Source of the DNA: Bacillus cereus
GTDB lineage: Bacteria; Bacillota; Bacilli; Bacillales; Bacillaceae_G
Assembly (NCBI RefSeq): GCF_025917685.1
Contig: NZ_CP089518.1
Coordinates: 4,589,001 to 4,653,000, forward strand
Direction: 5' to 3'
Length of the DNA stretch: 64,000 bases
Shown: positions 14,792-23,886 of the stretch, piece after piece
Position numbering within the stretch: position 1 is the first letter of the stretch
How the letters are laid out: the number at the start of each line of letters is the position of its first letter
Notes under the pieces: model-generated
Told to the model about the DNA's origin: nothing
Databases searched by the model: none
Seen by the model: only the letters and a program-made list of their open reading frames with translations
Translations under genes and position numbers: made by a program

Positions 14792-16741
14792 TTATTTCGC
14801 ACTCACAATCTTATAATAAGAACGAACTGTTAAGAAGTAATATCCAATATAAATGACACCGTATACTCCAATACTAATTAGAAGCGGGATCATAATTTCA
14901 AATGGTAATATATTTGCTAATCCTTTTAGTGCAAATAAGCTGTGTAAAATACCGATTACTAACGGAATAGCGAAGATAAAGCTCACTTGTTTTGCGATAG
15001 CTTTCTTCATCTCTTGCTTCGTTACACCAACTTTATGAAGGACAACGTAACGATCACGATCAGCACTAGCTTCTGTTAACTGCTTGAAGTAAATAATTGA
15101 GCCTGTCGCTAATAGGAAGACTAATCCTAAAAATAGTCCGATGAACATCATTAAACCTGTCGTTTCCAGTCCCATTTGGAATCCTGTATAGAAATCGTTA
15201 AATGGTTTTAAAACTTCTGATTCACCAGCTGGCATAATGCTTGTTAATTTCGCTGTTAACTCTTTACTATTTCGCTCACCTTTTACATCAATATTTTTTA
15301 CAATGCGCGTTTCGTTTACTTGTTTCGCTTGCTCATATGTTTGATCCGGAACGATTACAAATAGTTCATTTAAGTTTGTAACACTTCTACTATTTACGCC
15401 TTTAATCTTTAACTCTTTTGATTCATTTCCAACAGGGAATACAGCTGTATTTCCTGTGTAAAGAGGACCAAAATCAAGCTTTTCAATATATAAGCTATCG
15501 TATACAAAAGCTTCATTCGTACTTAAATTTACAGGTTCTACATCTAAATGTTTCGCAAGTGCATTGAAGTTTGATTGAGAAATAAGCTCGTACTGATTCG
15601 TAATATTATAGTGTGTGTTCAGAACTTGATCCGCTCTTTCACCTTTAAATGTTCCTTTCACAGGAATCATTTCAACTTCTGCTTCATATGTCACTGGATG
15701 ATTATTCTTCTCTCCAGCAAGTATTTCATTTACTTTTTTATCTAATGCTTCATCTTTTTTCTCATAAGAATAACTATATGGTGCAGCTACTTTTGATTGC
15801 GTGAATGTATTGTAATACATCGTAACTGACGTACCAACCGCCGTTAATGTTACTGCACTTAAAATAGCAATTGTCGCAAGTGATTTCGCGTTTCCTTTAA
15901 TACGATATAGTAACTGTGATGTCGTTACCATATTCATACCGTTATAAAACGCTGACTTATTATTTCTTGCACGTTTCAATACAAATACTGTGAAGAACAT
16001 GAATAATAAATAAGTCCCTGCTACTGTCGCCAATAAAATGTATAATGCAACGACCATAAAGTCTGCATACATAACTGCTTTCATGTACATTAACGCTAAG
16101 AAATAACCTGAACCGATTAAGAACACTGAAATTAATGCCATAATAACTGAGCCTTTTGGCATTGCTTCTCCTTCGCGCTCTGCACGGAAAAGTTCAATTA
16201 ACTTAAAGCGATAAATTAAACGATATCCTTGAAGTGATGTATATAAAATAATCACAAAGAAAATAATTGCTGTATCAATAATCGCAGCCATCGGTACTTC
16301 AAAATGAACATTTAAGTTTAGTCCCATCATACTTACTAATAACTCAAGGAATAATTTTGAAAGAACGCTACCGATTGCAATCCCGATAATTAAAGACATT
16401 AATCCCATTAACATATTTTCATAAAAGAGCATTTTACCAATTTGTCTTTTACGAATACCTAGTAAAGAATATAATCCAACTTCTTTTTTACGTTTACGTG
16501 TAAAGAATCCGTTCGAATATATAATAAACACTGCCACGAAAATGATAAGCATCACACTAGAAACTTGGAATGCTCCACTAATTTTTTTAGAAGCTTCCGC
16601 TGCTTTTTCCATTTGTGAATTATATTGCAGTGCTTTAAATGTAAAGTAAATAACGATACTAAAAATCATAGATGCAAAATATACAAAGTAGTCTTTAAAG
16701 TTCCGCTGTATGTTGCGGAGGGCAATGCTAGATAAGGTCAT
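14792..16741 (-). CDS. BceB-type ABC transporter permease
   Basis: 649 residues, the standard BceB size. About ten membrane helices with FtsX-type domains at both ends (residues 55-190 and 540-640), and a large extracellular domain of about 200 residues between helices 7 and 8 (about 310-520), which is the hallmark of antimicrobial-peptide sensing and resistance permeases. The N-terminus MTLSSIALRNIQRNFKDYFVYF matches the family. It overlaps the ATPase gene by 14 nt and forms one operon with it. Bce-type pairs remove bacitracin-like or lantibiotic peptides from lipid II-cycle targets and signal to a BceS kinase. No kinase gene is adjacent; the nearest pair is at 23.2 kb. Confidence 0.88.
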   Translation of the reverse strand: MTLSSIALRNIQRNFKDYFVYFASMIFSIVIYFTFKALQYNSQMEKAAEASKKISGAFQVSSVMLIIFVAVFIIYSNGFFTRKRKKEVGLYSLLGIRKRQIGKMLFYENMLMGLMSLIIGIAIGSVLSKLFLELLVSMMGLNLNVHFEVPMAAIIDTAIIFFVIILYTSLQGYRLIYRFKLIELFRAEREGEAMPKGSVIMALISVFLIGSGYFLALMYMKAVMYADFMVVALYILLATVAGTYLLFMFFTVFVLKRARNNKSAFYNGMNMVTTSQLLYRIKGNAKSLATIAILSAVTLTAVGTSVTMYYNTFTQSKVAAPYSYSYEKKDEALDKKVNEILAGEKNNHPVTYEAEVEMIPVKGTFKGERADQVLNTHYNITNQYELISQSNFNALAKHLDVEPVNLSTNEAFVYDSLYIEKLDFGPLYTGNTAVFPVGNESKELKIKGVNSRSVTNLNELFVIVPDQTYEQAKQVNETRIVKNIDVKGERNSKELTAKLTSIMPAGESEVLKPFNDFYTGFQMGLETTGLMMFIGLFLGLVFLLATGSIIYFKQLTEASADRDRYVVLHKVGVTKQEMKKAIAKQVSFIFAIPLVIGILHSLFALKGLANILPFEIMIPLLISIGVYGVIYIGYYFLTVRSYYKIVSAK

Positions 16742-17498
16742 CAGCCATACCTCCAGAAATAGAAGACATTACGTCAACGACTTGTTGGAAGAACTGTTTA
16801 CGTGTTAATTCACCACGATGTAATTCTTTATATAACTCACCATCTTTAATGAAAACAACTCGTTTACAATAACTTGCCGCAAATGCATCGTGCGTTACCA
16901 TTAAAATTGTTGAGTTATCATATTCATTTAACGACTTCATACTTTCAAGTAAATCTGTTGCAGATTTAGAATCAAGCGCTCCAGTTGGCTCGTCCCCGAA
17001 AATCATACTCGGATTTGTAACAATTGCACGTGATGCCGCACAGCGCTGCTTCTGTCCACCAGATACTTGATATGGGAACTGACTTAAAATATGATCAATA
17101 CCAAACTTCTTTGAGATTTCAAGAACGCGTCGATCAATTTCACTTGCCTTCACTTTTGATAACGCAAGAGGTAACGCGATATTCTCTTTCACCGTTAACG
17201 TATCTAATAAGTTATAATCTTGGAAGATGAAACCTAAATGATCGCGGCGGAATAAAGCCAACTTATCATCATTCATCTTCACAATGTCTTTTCCATCAAT
17301 TAAAATTTCACCGTTCGTCGCATTATCAATTGTAGAAAGAACATTTAAAAGCGTCGTCTTACCAGAACCAGAAGGTCCCATAATTCCAACGAACTCACCT
17401 TCTTTTACTTGTAAGTTAATACCTTTTAACGCTTCAAATTTATTTCCACCCGTGTCATACACTTTTGTAATATTTTTTGCTTCTAACACTGTTTTCAT
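16728..17498 (-). CDS. BceA-type ABC transporter ATPase
   Basis: 256 residues from ATG 17498, placed 8 nt after GAGGG. A further upstream ATG at 17513 lacks a good site. Walker A GPSGSGKT at 41-48, signature VSGGQKQR, Walker B followed by DEPTGALDS, and the switch MVTHD are all intact. It is the MacB/BceA subtype, with the C-terminal extension GELTRKQFFQQVVDV typical of Bce ATPases. It partners the permease at 14792-16741. A perfect BceR-type box lies 87-100 bp upstream of the start, so expression is probably induced by peptide stress. Confidence 0.9.
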   Translation of the reverse strand: MKTVLEAKNITKVYDTGGNKFEALKGINLQVKEGEFVGIMGPSGSGKTTLLNVLSTIDNATNGEILIDGKDIVKMNDDKLALFRRDHLGFIFQDYNLLDTLTVKENIALPLALSKVKASEIDRRVLEISKKFGIDHILSQFPYQVSGGQKQRCAASRAIVTNPSMIFGDEPTGALDSKSATDLLESMKSLNEYDNSTILMVTHDAFAASYCKRVVFIKDGELYKELHRGELTRKQFFQQVVDVMSSISGGMADDLI

Positions 17499-17584
17499 CT
17501 CGACATCCCTCATTTCTTCTATTCTCTATTTTCAACTATATACATTCCCTACTCTTGCCACTATCGATGTTTCTTACACAAACA

Positions 17585-17598
17585 TGACAGTTATGTAA
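17585..17598 (-). promoter_or_regulatory. BceR-type box upstream of the BceAB-like operon
   Basis: TGACA-GTTA-TGTAA fits TNACA-N4-TGTAA exactly. On the minus strand a TATAGT -10 candidate lies at 17535-17540, about 54 bp from the box centre, with no good -35, as expected for an activator-dependent promoter. Confidence 0.6.
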
Positions 17599-17701
17599 GG
17601 CATATGAGTAAAGACACCATAATTTAACCTAATGAACGAAAGTACTTTGTTACTATAACATTGGGATATCATACCATCCATTCATTCTCCTTACAGGAAC
17701 A

Positions 17702-17715
17702 TTACATTTTTGTAA
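17702..17715 (+). promoter_or_regulatory. BceR-type box upstream of the AraC/GyrI-like gene
   Basis: TTACA-TTTT-TGTAA fits TNACA-N4-TGTAA and is the same 14-mer as the site at 4399-4412. It lies 88 bp before the start at 17804. Confidence 0.5.
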
Positions 17716-17803
17716 GGTGAAAAAGCTACCTACAAAGTTGTGCACGAAATGTCGGATGGAGCTATTTCGTTCCTGCTATTCTATGTACAGAGGAGGTCAT
17801 AAT

Positions 17804-18688
17804 ATGGATTCACTTAAAAATATGAATGCAGCAATGCACTATATTGAAGATAACCTTACTAATGAAATTGATTTTAAAGAAGTTGTGAGGCTAGCACTCT
17901 GCTCCGAGTATCACTTTAAAAGGATGTTTTCATTTCTAGCTGGCATATCACTGTCAGATTATATTCGCTGTAGACGTCTTACTCTCGCTGCCTTTGAACT
18001 AAAAAACAGCAATATAAAAGTCATTGATGTTGCTATAAAATATGGCTACAATTCACCAGATTCATTTGCACGTGCATTTCAAAATTTGCATGGCATAACG
18101 CCTTCAGAAGCTCGAAGTACTAGTCATTTTTTGAAAGCTTATTCACCAATGACCTTCCAATTATCTATTCAAGGAGGAAATGAAATGCACTATCGAATTG
18201 AAGAAAAAGACTCATTTCGAATTATAGGTATTACAAAACGAGTACCAATCGTTTTCAATGGTGTAAATGAAGAAATTGCTTCTATGTGGAAAAGTTTAAA
18301 CCCACAGTCCATTCAAACATTAAAGATGCTTTCAAATGTGGAACCCGATGGAATCATTAGTGCATCTACTAACTTTTCTGAAGGAAGAATGGAGGAAAAA
18401 GGCGAACTCGATTATTATATTGGAGTAGCCACAACGAAAGATTGTCCAGAGCAATTCGCGCAACTTGAAGTCACAGCTTCAACATGGGCTATATTTGAAG
18501 CTGTCGGTCCATTTCCTGATGCATTACAAAATGTATGGGGACGTATTTATTCTGAATGGTTCCCCTCTTCAAACTACGAACTAGCGGAAGGACCGGAAAT
18601 ATTGTGGAATGAAAGTAAAGAGGTGTCCTCACCGAATTTCAGAAGCGAAATATGGATACCTGTTTTAAAAAGTAATATAAAGGTCTAA
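17804..18688 (+). CDS. AraC regulator with GyrI-like effector-binding domain
   Basis: 294 residues from ATG 17804, which follows GAGGAGGTC. An in-frame start at 17717 lies over the upstream region and is rejected. Residues 1-110 are an AraC DNA-binding domain at the N-terminus ([42 protein letters not shown]). Residues about 128-290 form a GyrI-like effector domain (starting [16 protein letters not shown], with YIGVATTKD and the [10 protein letters not shown] close). This is the SoxS/Rob-like arrangement of YdeE-type proteins. It probably senses a hydrophobic or cationic drug. It is divergent from the BceAB-like operon. Confidence 0.85.
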   Translation: MDSLKNMNAAMHYIEDNLTNEIDFKEVVRLALCSEYHFKRMFSFLAGISLSDYIRCRRLTLAAFELKNSNIKVIDVAIKYGYNSPDSFARAFQNLHGITPSEARSTSHFLKAYSPMTFQLSIQGGNEMHYRIEEKDSFRIIGITKRVPIVFNGVNEEIASMWKSLNPQSIQTLKMLSNVEPDGIISASTNFSEGRMEEKGELDYYIGVATTKDCPEQFAQLEVTASTWAIFEAVGPFPDALQNVWGRIYSEWFPSSNYELAEGPEILWNESKEVSSPNFRSEIWIPVLKSNIKV

Positions 18689-18702
18689 ACTTTTTGAAAA
18701 TA

Positions 18703-18742
18703 AAGAAGCTGCTCTTCCTCTTTAAAGGAAAAGCAGCTTTTT
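18703..18742 (+). terminator. Terminator of the AraC/GyrI-like gene
   Basis: AAGCTGCT at 18706-18713 pairs with AGCAGCTT at 18732-18739, extended by TTCC/GGAA, then a T run. Confidence 0.75.
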
Positions 18743-18744
18743 AT

Positions 18745-18872
18745 TTTATCCCGCTATTTGCGGGCAGTAAAACTCCCACCTCAAAATTCAGATGGAGCAA
18801 AGAAGTTAGGTGGGAGTCGGGCTGATAATCAGTGGAGGATGAACCCCCCCACTGATTAAAGTTTCACTTTAT
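18745..18872. repeat. bcr1-like B. cereus group repeat
   Basis: The segment is bounded by TTTAT on both sides (18745-18749 and 18868-18872), the target duplication reported for bcr1. It contains three hairpins: CCCGC/GCGGG (18750-18754, 18760-18764), ACTCCCACCT/AGGTGGGAGT (18772-18781, 18808-18817) and AATCAGTGG/CCACTGATT (18827-18835, 18849-18857). Its right end covers the stop codon of the ABC permease gene. The internal length of 118 bp is shorter than the ~155 bp I recall for bcr1, so the assignment is probable rather than certain. Confidence 0.65.
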
Positions 18873-20438
18873 ACTTCTTCTCGACTCGTTCTTATACAAG
18901 AAAATAGTAATAATCGCAAGCACTATAATAACTCCCAAAGTAAATACTCTGTAGTTCGAGATAGTAGCAGTACCGATTAAAAAGGCAGGTATAACAGCCG
19001 TAATTAAGCCACCAAACATACCGACAAACGATCCTACACTTTGTTTTACTATTTGAGTTTCTGATACCCAATCATAATAACCAAATCGATTATTAATAAA
19101 AATCCCCCATACTGCCGAAAAGAATGAATATGTTATTGGTGTTAGTACGATTAAAAGAGAACTCCAAACATCTAGTTTTAACCCTATTATCAGTAATACA
19201 GCACTAATAAGTGATGCAGGTATACTTAATGAAAGATTCATAAGAATTTTACTGTCATAAATCATCTTTGGCGCTATAGGCAACGACTTAATAATCCATA
19301 TATTTTTTCCTTCTAATGACAATGACACACTTGTTGTACACGTCATCGAAATCGCTGCTGCAATAACAAATGGCGCAAACTTTTGCAAAATCTCCTCAAT
19401 TCCAGGATACGCTATCAATTGACTTGGCCCTACTACAACTATAGCCAGCGAGAAAGCTATCGCCATCACGACTCCCATTCCACTATTTATGACATACACT
19501 GTAGAAGAAAAGAAACGCTTCCTCTCTTTTTTATACAATGCAACCAATACACTTTCTTTTCTCATACTATTAATCTCATAATTTGAAAGCATGTGATAAG
19601 TGGAGATCCTTGTGTTTATTTGCTTATATTTTAGCGAAAGTATTTTTACAAAAAGATAATACCAAATAACTGATATCCCAACAAACAGGATAAAAGCTAC
19701 AATATCAGCATGAACAATTGCCTTTTGAAACATGTTAGCTAATGGATACACTTTCGTTAATTGCTCTGAAACAATTGCACCAATCCCGTTCATATCATTA
19801 AGGCTATATTGAGCATTTCCGTTTTTTATCATAAAGAAACCGAATGTAATAATTACTATAAAACTTAAAATCGTAGTTATTTTATTCGCATTTTTAAATT
19901 TAGAAGCGATTGCTGTAATCGCCGCTCCAAAGATCGCTGCAATTGTTGTTGGAATTAAAGATGCTATAAACATACTGATGAACCACATAAAGTAAAAAAA
20001 AACTGATGGATTCCCATGTATGCCATACACAACTCCCATCGGTAGCATGATTATGATTGAAAAGATCGTATTCAGCAAGTATAAATACAAAAATCTACTT
20101 GCAATAACAGTACTTACACGAATCGGCAATGACATTAAAAAGTCGTACTCCTTAAAAGCAAAAATTTCTCCATTTGCCTTAAATATAGTGAAAACCAACG
20201 TTAATACACTACTAATAACTAGTGCATAAACGGGAATAATTTCACTCATTCCTAGTTTCACCAATCCATATGCCGAGGTTCCGCAATATAACATTAGCAT
20301 GACACCAACTAGGGCAATAGATGCTGTCAGCAAAATCTTATTCTGCCTCTTTTTCTTATCTTTTTCGTATTTAAAAGTGTTTAAACCGAGCTGCGTTATC
20401 AAACGGATTTTCAAAAGCCCTAAACTATTAGTATTCAT
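18864..20438 (-). CDS. ABC exporter membrane protein (PF16962-like)
   Basis: 524 residues with about 12-14 membrane helices. Start ATG 20438 lies 7 nt after AAGGAG, while the TTG at 20444 does not. It resembles the putative two-gene ABC exporters of Firmicutes: FKANGEIFAFKEYDFLMSLP is a typical cytoplasmic coupling stretch, and SLSLEGKNIWIIKSLPIAPK occurs in the second half. It overlaps the ATPase gene by 11 nt, so the two form one transporter of unknown substrate. The last codons and the TGA stop lie inside the right end of the bcr1-like repeat, so the native C-terminus may have been altered by the insertion. Confidence 0.82.
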   Translation of the reverse strand: MNTNSLGLLKIRLITQLGLNTFKYEKDKKKRQNKILLTASIALVGVMLMLYCGTSAYGLVKLGMSEIIPVYALVISSVLTLVFTIFKANGEIFAFKEYDFLMSLPIRVSTVIASRFLYLYLLNTIFSIIIMLPMGVVYGIHGNPSVFFYFMWFISMFIASLIPTTIAAIFGAAITAIASKFKNANKITTILSFIVIITFGFFMIKNGNAQYSLNDMNGIGAIVSEQLTKVYPLANMFQKAIVHADIVAFILFVGISVIWYYLFVKILSLKYKQINTRISTYHMLSNYEINSMRKESVLVALYKKERKRFFSSTVYVINSGMGVVMAIAFSLAIVVVGPSQLIAYPGIEEILQKFAPFVIAAAISMTCTTSVSLSLEGKNIWIIKSLPIAPKMIYDSKILMNLSLSIPASLISAVLLIIGLKLDVWSSLLIVLTPITYSFFSAVWGIFINNRFGYYDWVSETQIVKQSVGSFVGMFGGLITAVIPAFLIGTATISNYRVFTLGVIIVLAIITIFLYKNESRRSIK

Positions 20439-21144
20439 TAGCAAGCTCCTTCATAAAGAGCTCTTCCAATGAGCCTTCCTTTATTAAAGAATTCACTTCC
20501 CCTGAAAGTGCTAATTTCCCTCTATTAATCATCGCTATTTTATTACATAACTTCTCCGCTACATCTAAAACGTGCGTAGAAAAGAAAATCGCACTTCCCT
20601 TTTCACAAAGCTCTTTCATAATACCTTTCAATACTACGGCTGCCTTTGGATCAAGACCAACGAAAGGTTCATCTAAAACTAATAATTTCGGTTTATGTAA
20701 AACCGCCGATATAATCGCTACTTTTTGTTTCATACCGTGTGAATAAGAAGATATTAAGTCTCCTAAGTAAGGTGTAATCTCAAAGGCATCCCCATACTTC
20801 TGTATCTGTTCTTCCCGATCCTTCTCAGACACTTTAAACACATCCGCAACAAAATTCAAATATTGAATTCCTGTTAATTGCTCATATAAATCTGGATTAT
20901 CAGGAATATACGCCATTACTTTTTTACATGCAATCGGATCCTTTTTTATTGAATGGCCATCAACAAAAATCTCCCCCTCTTCAAAATCTATAACTCCTAC
21001 TAACGATTTAATTGTTGTACTTTTCCCAGCACCGTTATGTCCAATAAATCCAAAGATATCTCCTGCTTGAACAGTAATATTTAAATGATTTACTGCTTTC
21101 TTGCCACCTTTGTATGTCTTGCTGAAATTCACAATTTCTAACAT
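20428..21144 (-). CDS. ABC transporter ATPase, exporter type
   Basis: 238 residues from ATG 21144, which follows GGGGGAAG; a longer frame to 21189 has no such site. Walker A GHNGAGKST, signature SYSHGMKQK, Walker B LLVLDEPFVGLD and FFSTHVLD are intact. The sequence type (QAGDIFGFIGHNGAGKST) is that of drug or lipid exporters with separate ATPase and membrane chains. Its partner is the membrane protein downstream (11-nt overlap). A hairpin at 21202-21234 separates it from the SdpI genes upstream, so it has its own or a read-through promoter. Confidence 0.9.
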   Translation of the reverse strand: MLEIVNFSKTYKGGKKAVNHLNITVQAGDIFGFIGHNGAGKSTTIKSLVGVIDFEEGEIFVDGHSIKKDPIACKKVMAYIPDNPDLYEQLTGIQYLNFVADVFKVSEKDREEQIQKYGDAFEITPYLGDLISSYSHGMKQKVAIISAVLHKPKLLVLDEPFVGLDPKAAVVLKGIMKELCEKGSAIFFSTHVLDVAEKLCNKIAMINRGKLALSGEVNSLIKEGSLEELFMKELANEY

Positions 21145-21201
21145 GTGACTTCCCCCAAACCGTCTTTTTAACTGAATTTTCAGACTCAAAAACGAAAAAT
21201 T

Positions 21202-21234
21202 TACTCAGGGAGCCTTTGTTATCTCCACTGAGTA
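21202..21234 (-). terminator. Terminator-like hairpin after the SdpI gene pair
   Basis: ACTCAG and CTGAGT arms with inner GGAG/CTCC pairing, followed on the minus strand by AAATTTTT. Confidence 0.5.
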
Positions 21235-21305
21235 TTAAAATAATTTCTTAACATATAAAAACTAGAACTATAAAATTTGATTAGTGTAATTCAATCGCTT
21301 ATTAC

Positions 21306-21941
21306 TCACAATTGCATTTCTTTTTTATACAAAACGTAAGAATATAAATTCGTTATGATAACAGCGACTACTATAATCCCGAGCATCATATAAGGTCTCC
21401 AATCAGCTGGAGCAAAAACACTTATAATCATAATAATTCCTAGCGCCACAAATACTTTTCCGCTAAATCGATGTGTTTTCCGCCATACTTCTTCATTGCT
21501 TAACGTCCACGGATTACGCATCCCAACGAAAAAGTTAGGCTTACACTGTGGTAAATAATTACCCATCACTAAAAATAAAACACCAACTAATAATTCAGGA
21601 ACCCGATTAATGAATAAGTTATATCCTAATCCACTTGTAATAATATCCATATTCCCTACAAATAGTAGCAATAGTATCCCATTATTCATCATCATAAAAG
21701 CTTTAGAAAATTTCTCATAATTTGCTTTCCTTGGATCAATCTTTGGTATCACATTTAGAAATACATATAACGCAATCATAATTCCAACCATAGAAATCAT
21801 TCCGTAAAGTTTAGAAGAATAGCCATCTACCTTACCACCACTCCAATGTGTCGCAATTGTATCCGGCAAATGAGGCCAAGCAAATGCCCACGCTACACAA
21901 GTTGTAAAAATTAATATAATTGCAAAAAGATGCTTCTTCAT
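21306..21941 (-). CDS. SdpI family membrane protein (second copy)
   Basis: 211 residues, six predicted membrane helices. The N-terminal DUF1648 part has LPDTIATHW and the C-terminal SdpI domain has GNYLPQCKPNFFVGMRNPWTL, then WRKTHRFSGKVFV. In B. subtilis SdpI is the immunity protein against the SDP cannibalism toxin and also binds the SdpR repressor at the membrane. This copy and the one upstream share the same length and much of their sequence, so they are tandem paralogues. No SdpC-like toxin gene is visible. Confidence 0.88.
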   Translation of the reverse strand: MKKHLFAIILIFTTCVAWAFAWPHLPDTIATHWSGGKVDGYSSKLYGMISMVGIMIALYVFLNVIPKIDPRKANYEKFSKAFMMMNNGILLLLFVGNMDIITSGLGYNLFINRVPELLVGVLFLVMGNYLPQCKPNFFVGMRNPWTLSNEEVWRKTHRFSGKVFVALGIIMIISVFAPADWRPYMMLGIIVVAVIITNLYSYVLYKKEMQL

Positions 21942-22075
21942 CTTTCCTGCACTCCCCTGTTTTTAATTCACTCGTTCTATGCTAGTTCTTTGTTATAAAT
22001 AACATATGCTTTTATTGCTGATATGAAGGTATATATTAATATCACTCCACCCACCATAAATTTTATATTTTTCTA

Positions 22076-22711
22076 TTAAGCGCCTATCTCTTTCTTATAA
22101 GCAACATAAGAATACCCCATCGTTAGTCCTACTGCCCCAATAATAATTCCAATCACCAAGAAAGATTTCCATGCTGCCGGTGCAAAAATACTTAAAATCA
22201 TAATACTCCCTAATACAACAAACACCTTTCCGCTAAAACGGTGCGTCTTTCTCCACACTTCTTCATTACTTAACGTCCACGGTGTTTTTATACCTACAAA
22301 GTAATTTGGTTTACATTGTGGTAAATAGTTGCCGATGACTATAAATAAAAGGCCAACAAGAATATACGGTGTACTATTCATCGGAATGTCATAACCTAAT
22401 CCTACCCCAATTACGAGCATGTTTATTAAAAATAATACTACTAATACGCTATAATTCATTATCGTATAACTTCTAGAAAATTTATCGTAATTCTTTTTCT
22501 TAGGATCAATTTTAGGAGTAACTGTTAATAAAACATAGGTGAAAATCATAATCCCAAGTAGCAACAGCATTGCATTAAACTTGGAAGCAAAACCATTCGC
22601 ACCTTCAGTCCCCCAATGAATTATCATAGTATCCGGTAAATTCGGCCATGCATATGCCCAAGCTAGACCAGTTATAAAAATTAAAATAATTGCGACAAGA
22701 TGCTTCCTCAT
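22076..22711 (-). CDS. SdpI family membrane protein (first copy)
   Basis: 211 residues, the same domain plan as the downstream copy (DUF1648 with LPDTMIIHWG, then SdpI with YLPQCKPNYFVGIKTPWTL and WRKTHRFSG). Its start overlaps the stop of the SdpR-like gene by 4 nt, so the two are translationally coupled. A 134-bp gap separates the copies without a convincing terminator. Known SdpI also acts as a receptor that holds SdpR at the membrane when toxin is present. Which of the two copies does so here is unknown. Confidence 0.88.
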   Translation of the reverse strand: MRKHLVAIILIFITGLAWAYAWPNLPDTMIIHWGTEGANGFASKFNAMLLLLGIMIFTYVLLTVTPKIDPKKKNYDKFSRSYTIMNYSVLVVLFLINMLVIGVGLGYDIPMNSTPYILVGLLFIVIGNYLPQCKPNYFVGIKTPWTLSNEEVWRKTHRFSGKVFVVLGSIMILSIFAPAAWKSFLVIGIIIGAVGLTMGYSYVAYKKEIGA

Positions 22712-22980
22712 TTCCCCTCTCCTCCTTTATTCGTAAACGTAAACACCCAGGTCAATAAATCTTGAAAGACAGTTGTGTTTAAAGAGTACACAACAAATTG
22801 CCCTTTCTTTTCATCTTGAATAAGTTCAGCATTTTTAAGTGCATTTAAGTGATGTGAAATACTTGGCTTTGTCATATTGAAATGTTCAGCAATCTCCCCA
22901 GCGGTTAAATCGCCTTCTTTTAATAAATCTAAAATTTTTCGCCTTGTTGGATCTGCTAATGCTTTGAATGCTTGATTCAA
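22708..22980 (-). CDS. SdpR family ArsR-type autorepressor
   Basis: 90 residues, a winged-helix ArsR fold: MNQAFKALADPTRRKILDLL at the start, recognition helix TKPSISHHLNALKNAELI, wing EKKGQFVVYSL. No metal-binding Cys pair is present, which separates it from ArsR/CadC metal sensors and fits SdpR. A perfect 24-bp palindrome 26 bp upstream of the start is the likely operator for self-repression and repression of both sdpI-like genes. Confidence 0.85.
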   Translation of the reverse strand: MNQAFKALADPTRRKILDLLKEGDLTAGEIAEHFNMTKPSISHHLNALKNAELIQDEKKGQFVVYSLNTTVFQDLLTWVFTFTNKGGEGK

Positions 22981-23005
22981 TGTCTTTCTTCCTTTCGATA
23001 ATTAG

Positions 23006-23029
23006 ACATTTAGATATTTATCTAAATGT
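23006..23029 (-). promoter_or_regulatory. Operator of the SdpR-type repressor
   Basis: ACATTTAGATA-TT-TATCTAAATGT is an 11-2-11 perfect palindrome. It lies just upstream of the ribosome binding site of the repressor gene. Confidence 0.65.
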
Positions 23030-23087
23030 TAAAATGATTTTAGTTAATTGTCAATTATATATGCAGCCCTTTTTACTTTTTCCACTT

Positions 23088-23116
23088 TTGACCTATACTG
23101 TTTACTAGCTTATATT
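23088..23116 (+). promoter_or_regulatory. Promoter of the BceRS-type two-component genes
   Basis: TTGACC at 23088-23093, a 17-bp spacer, TATATT at 23111-23116. The leader would be about 65 nt. No BceR box lies here. Confidence 0.6.
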
Positions 23117-23188
23117 TCAACATAATGAAAAGACTTGAAACACATGATACACTATAGCTACAATTGTTTTTTTAGGAGGAATATACAT

Positions 23189-23884
23189 ATGTATAAAATT
23201 TTAATCGTTGAAGACGATCCAAATATTTCATCATTACTGCAATCTCACATTCAAAAGTACGGTTACGACGCTGTTGTTACTGAAAACTTTGATGATATTA
23301 TGGAATCGTTTAACGCAGTGAAACCACATCTTGTTTTACTTGATGTAAACTTACCGAAATTCGATGGTTTCTACTGGTGCCGCCAAATTCGTCATGAATC
23401 TACTTGTCCGATTATTTTCATTTCGGCACGTGCTGGTGAAATGGAACAAATTATGGCGATTGAAAGTGGCGCGGATGATTACATTACGAAACCGTTCCAC
23501 TATGACGTTGTTATGGCGAAAATTAAAGGTCAATTACGCCGTATTTATGGTGATTATGCACCAAATATTTCTGAACGTATCGTTGAAGTAGAAGGGCTAA
23601 AATTATTCCCTGAGCGTCCAGAAATTCATTTTGGATCTGAGCAAGTTCTTTTAACAAAGAAAGAGGCAATTTTAGCGGAAATGTTATTATCTAAATTCCC
23701 TCGTACCGCAAGTCGTGAAGATTTACTAGCGGCTCTTTGGGACGATGAAAGCTTCGTTGAGGAAAATACATTAAACGTAAACATCACGCGTCTTCGTAAA
23801 AAGTTCAATGAGCTTGGTATTGAAAATGCTATTGAAACAGTACGTGGACTTGGGTATCGTTTTAACGCAACTTGGAGTGAATAA
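23189..23884 (+). CDS. BceR-type OmpR-family response regulator
   Basis: 231 residues from ATG 23189, 8 nt behind AGGAGGA. Receiver domain 1-115 with acidic pair Asp9/Asp10, phospho-acceptor Asp52 (LLDVNLPKFDG) and Lys in ITKPF. OmpR-type winged helix at about 130-228 (NTLNVNITRLRKKF). The linker and size fit the BceR group that regulates Bce-type transporters. It lies 2 nt upstream of its kinase gene. It is a candidate to bind the TNACA-N4-TGTAA boxes elsewhere in this window. Confidence 0.9.
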   Translation: MYKILIVEDDPNISSLLQSHIQKYGYDAVVTENFDDIMESFNAVKPHLVLLDVNLPKFDGFYWCRQIRHESTCPIIFISARAGEMEQIMAIESGADDYITKPFHYDVVMAKIKGQLRRIYGDYAPNISERIVEVEGLKLFPERPEIHFGSEQVLLTKKEAILAEMLLSKFPRTASREDLLAALWDDESFVEENTLNVNITRLRKKFNELGIENAIETVRGLGYRFNATWSE

Positions 23885-23886
23885 GC

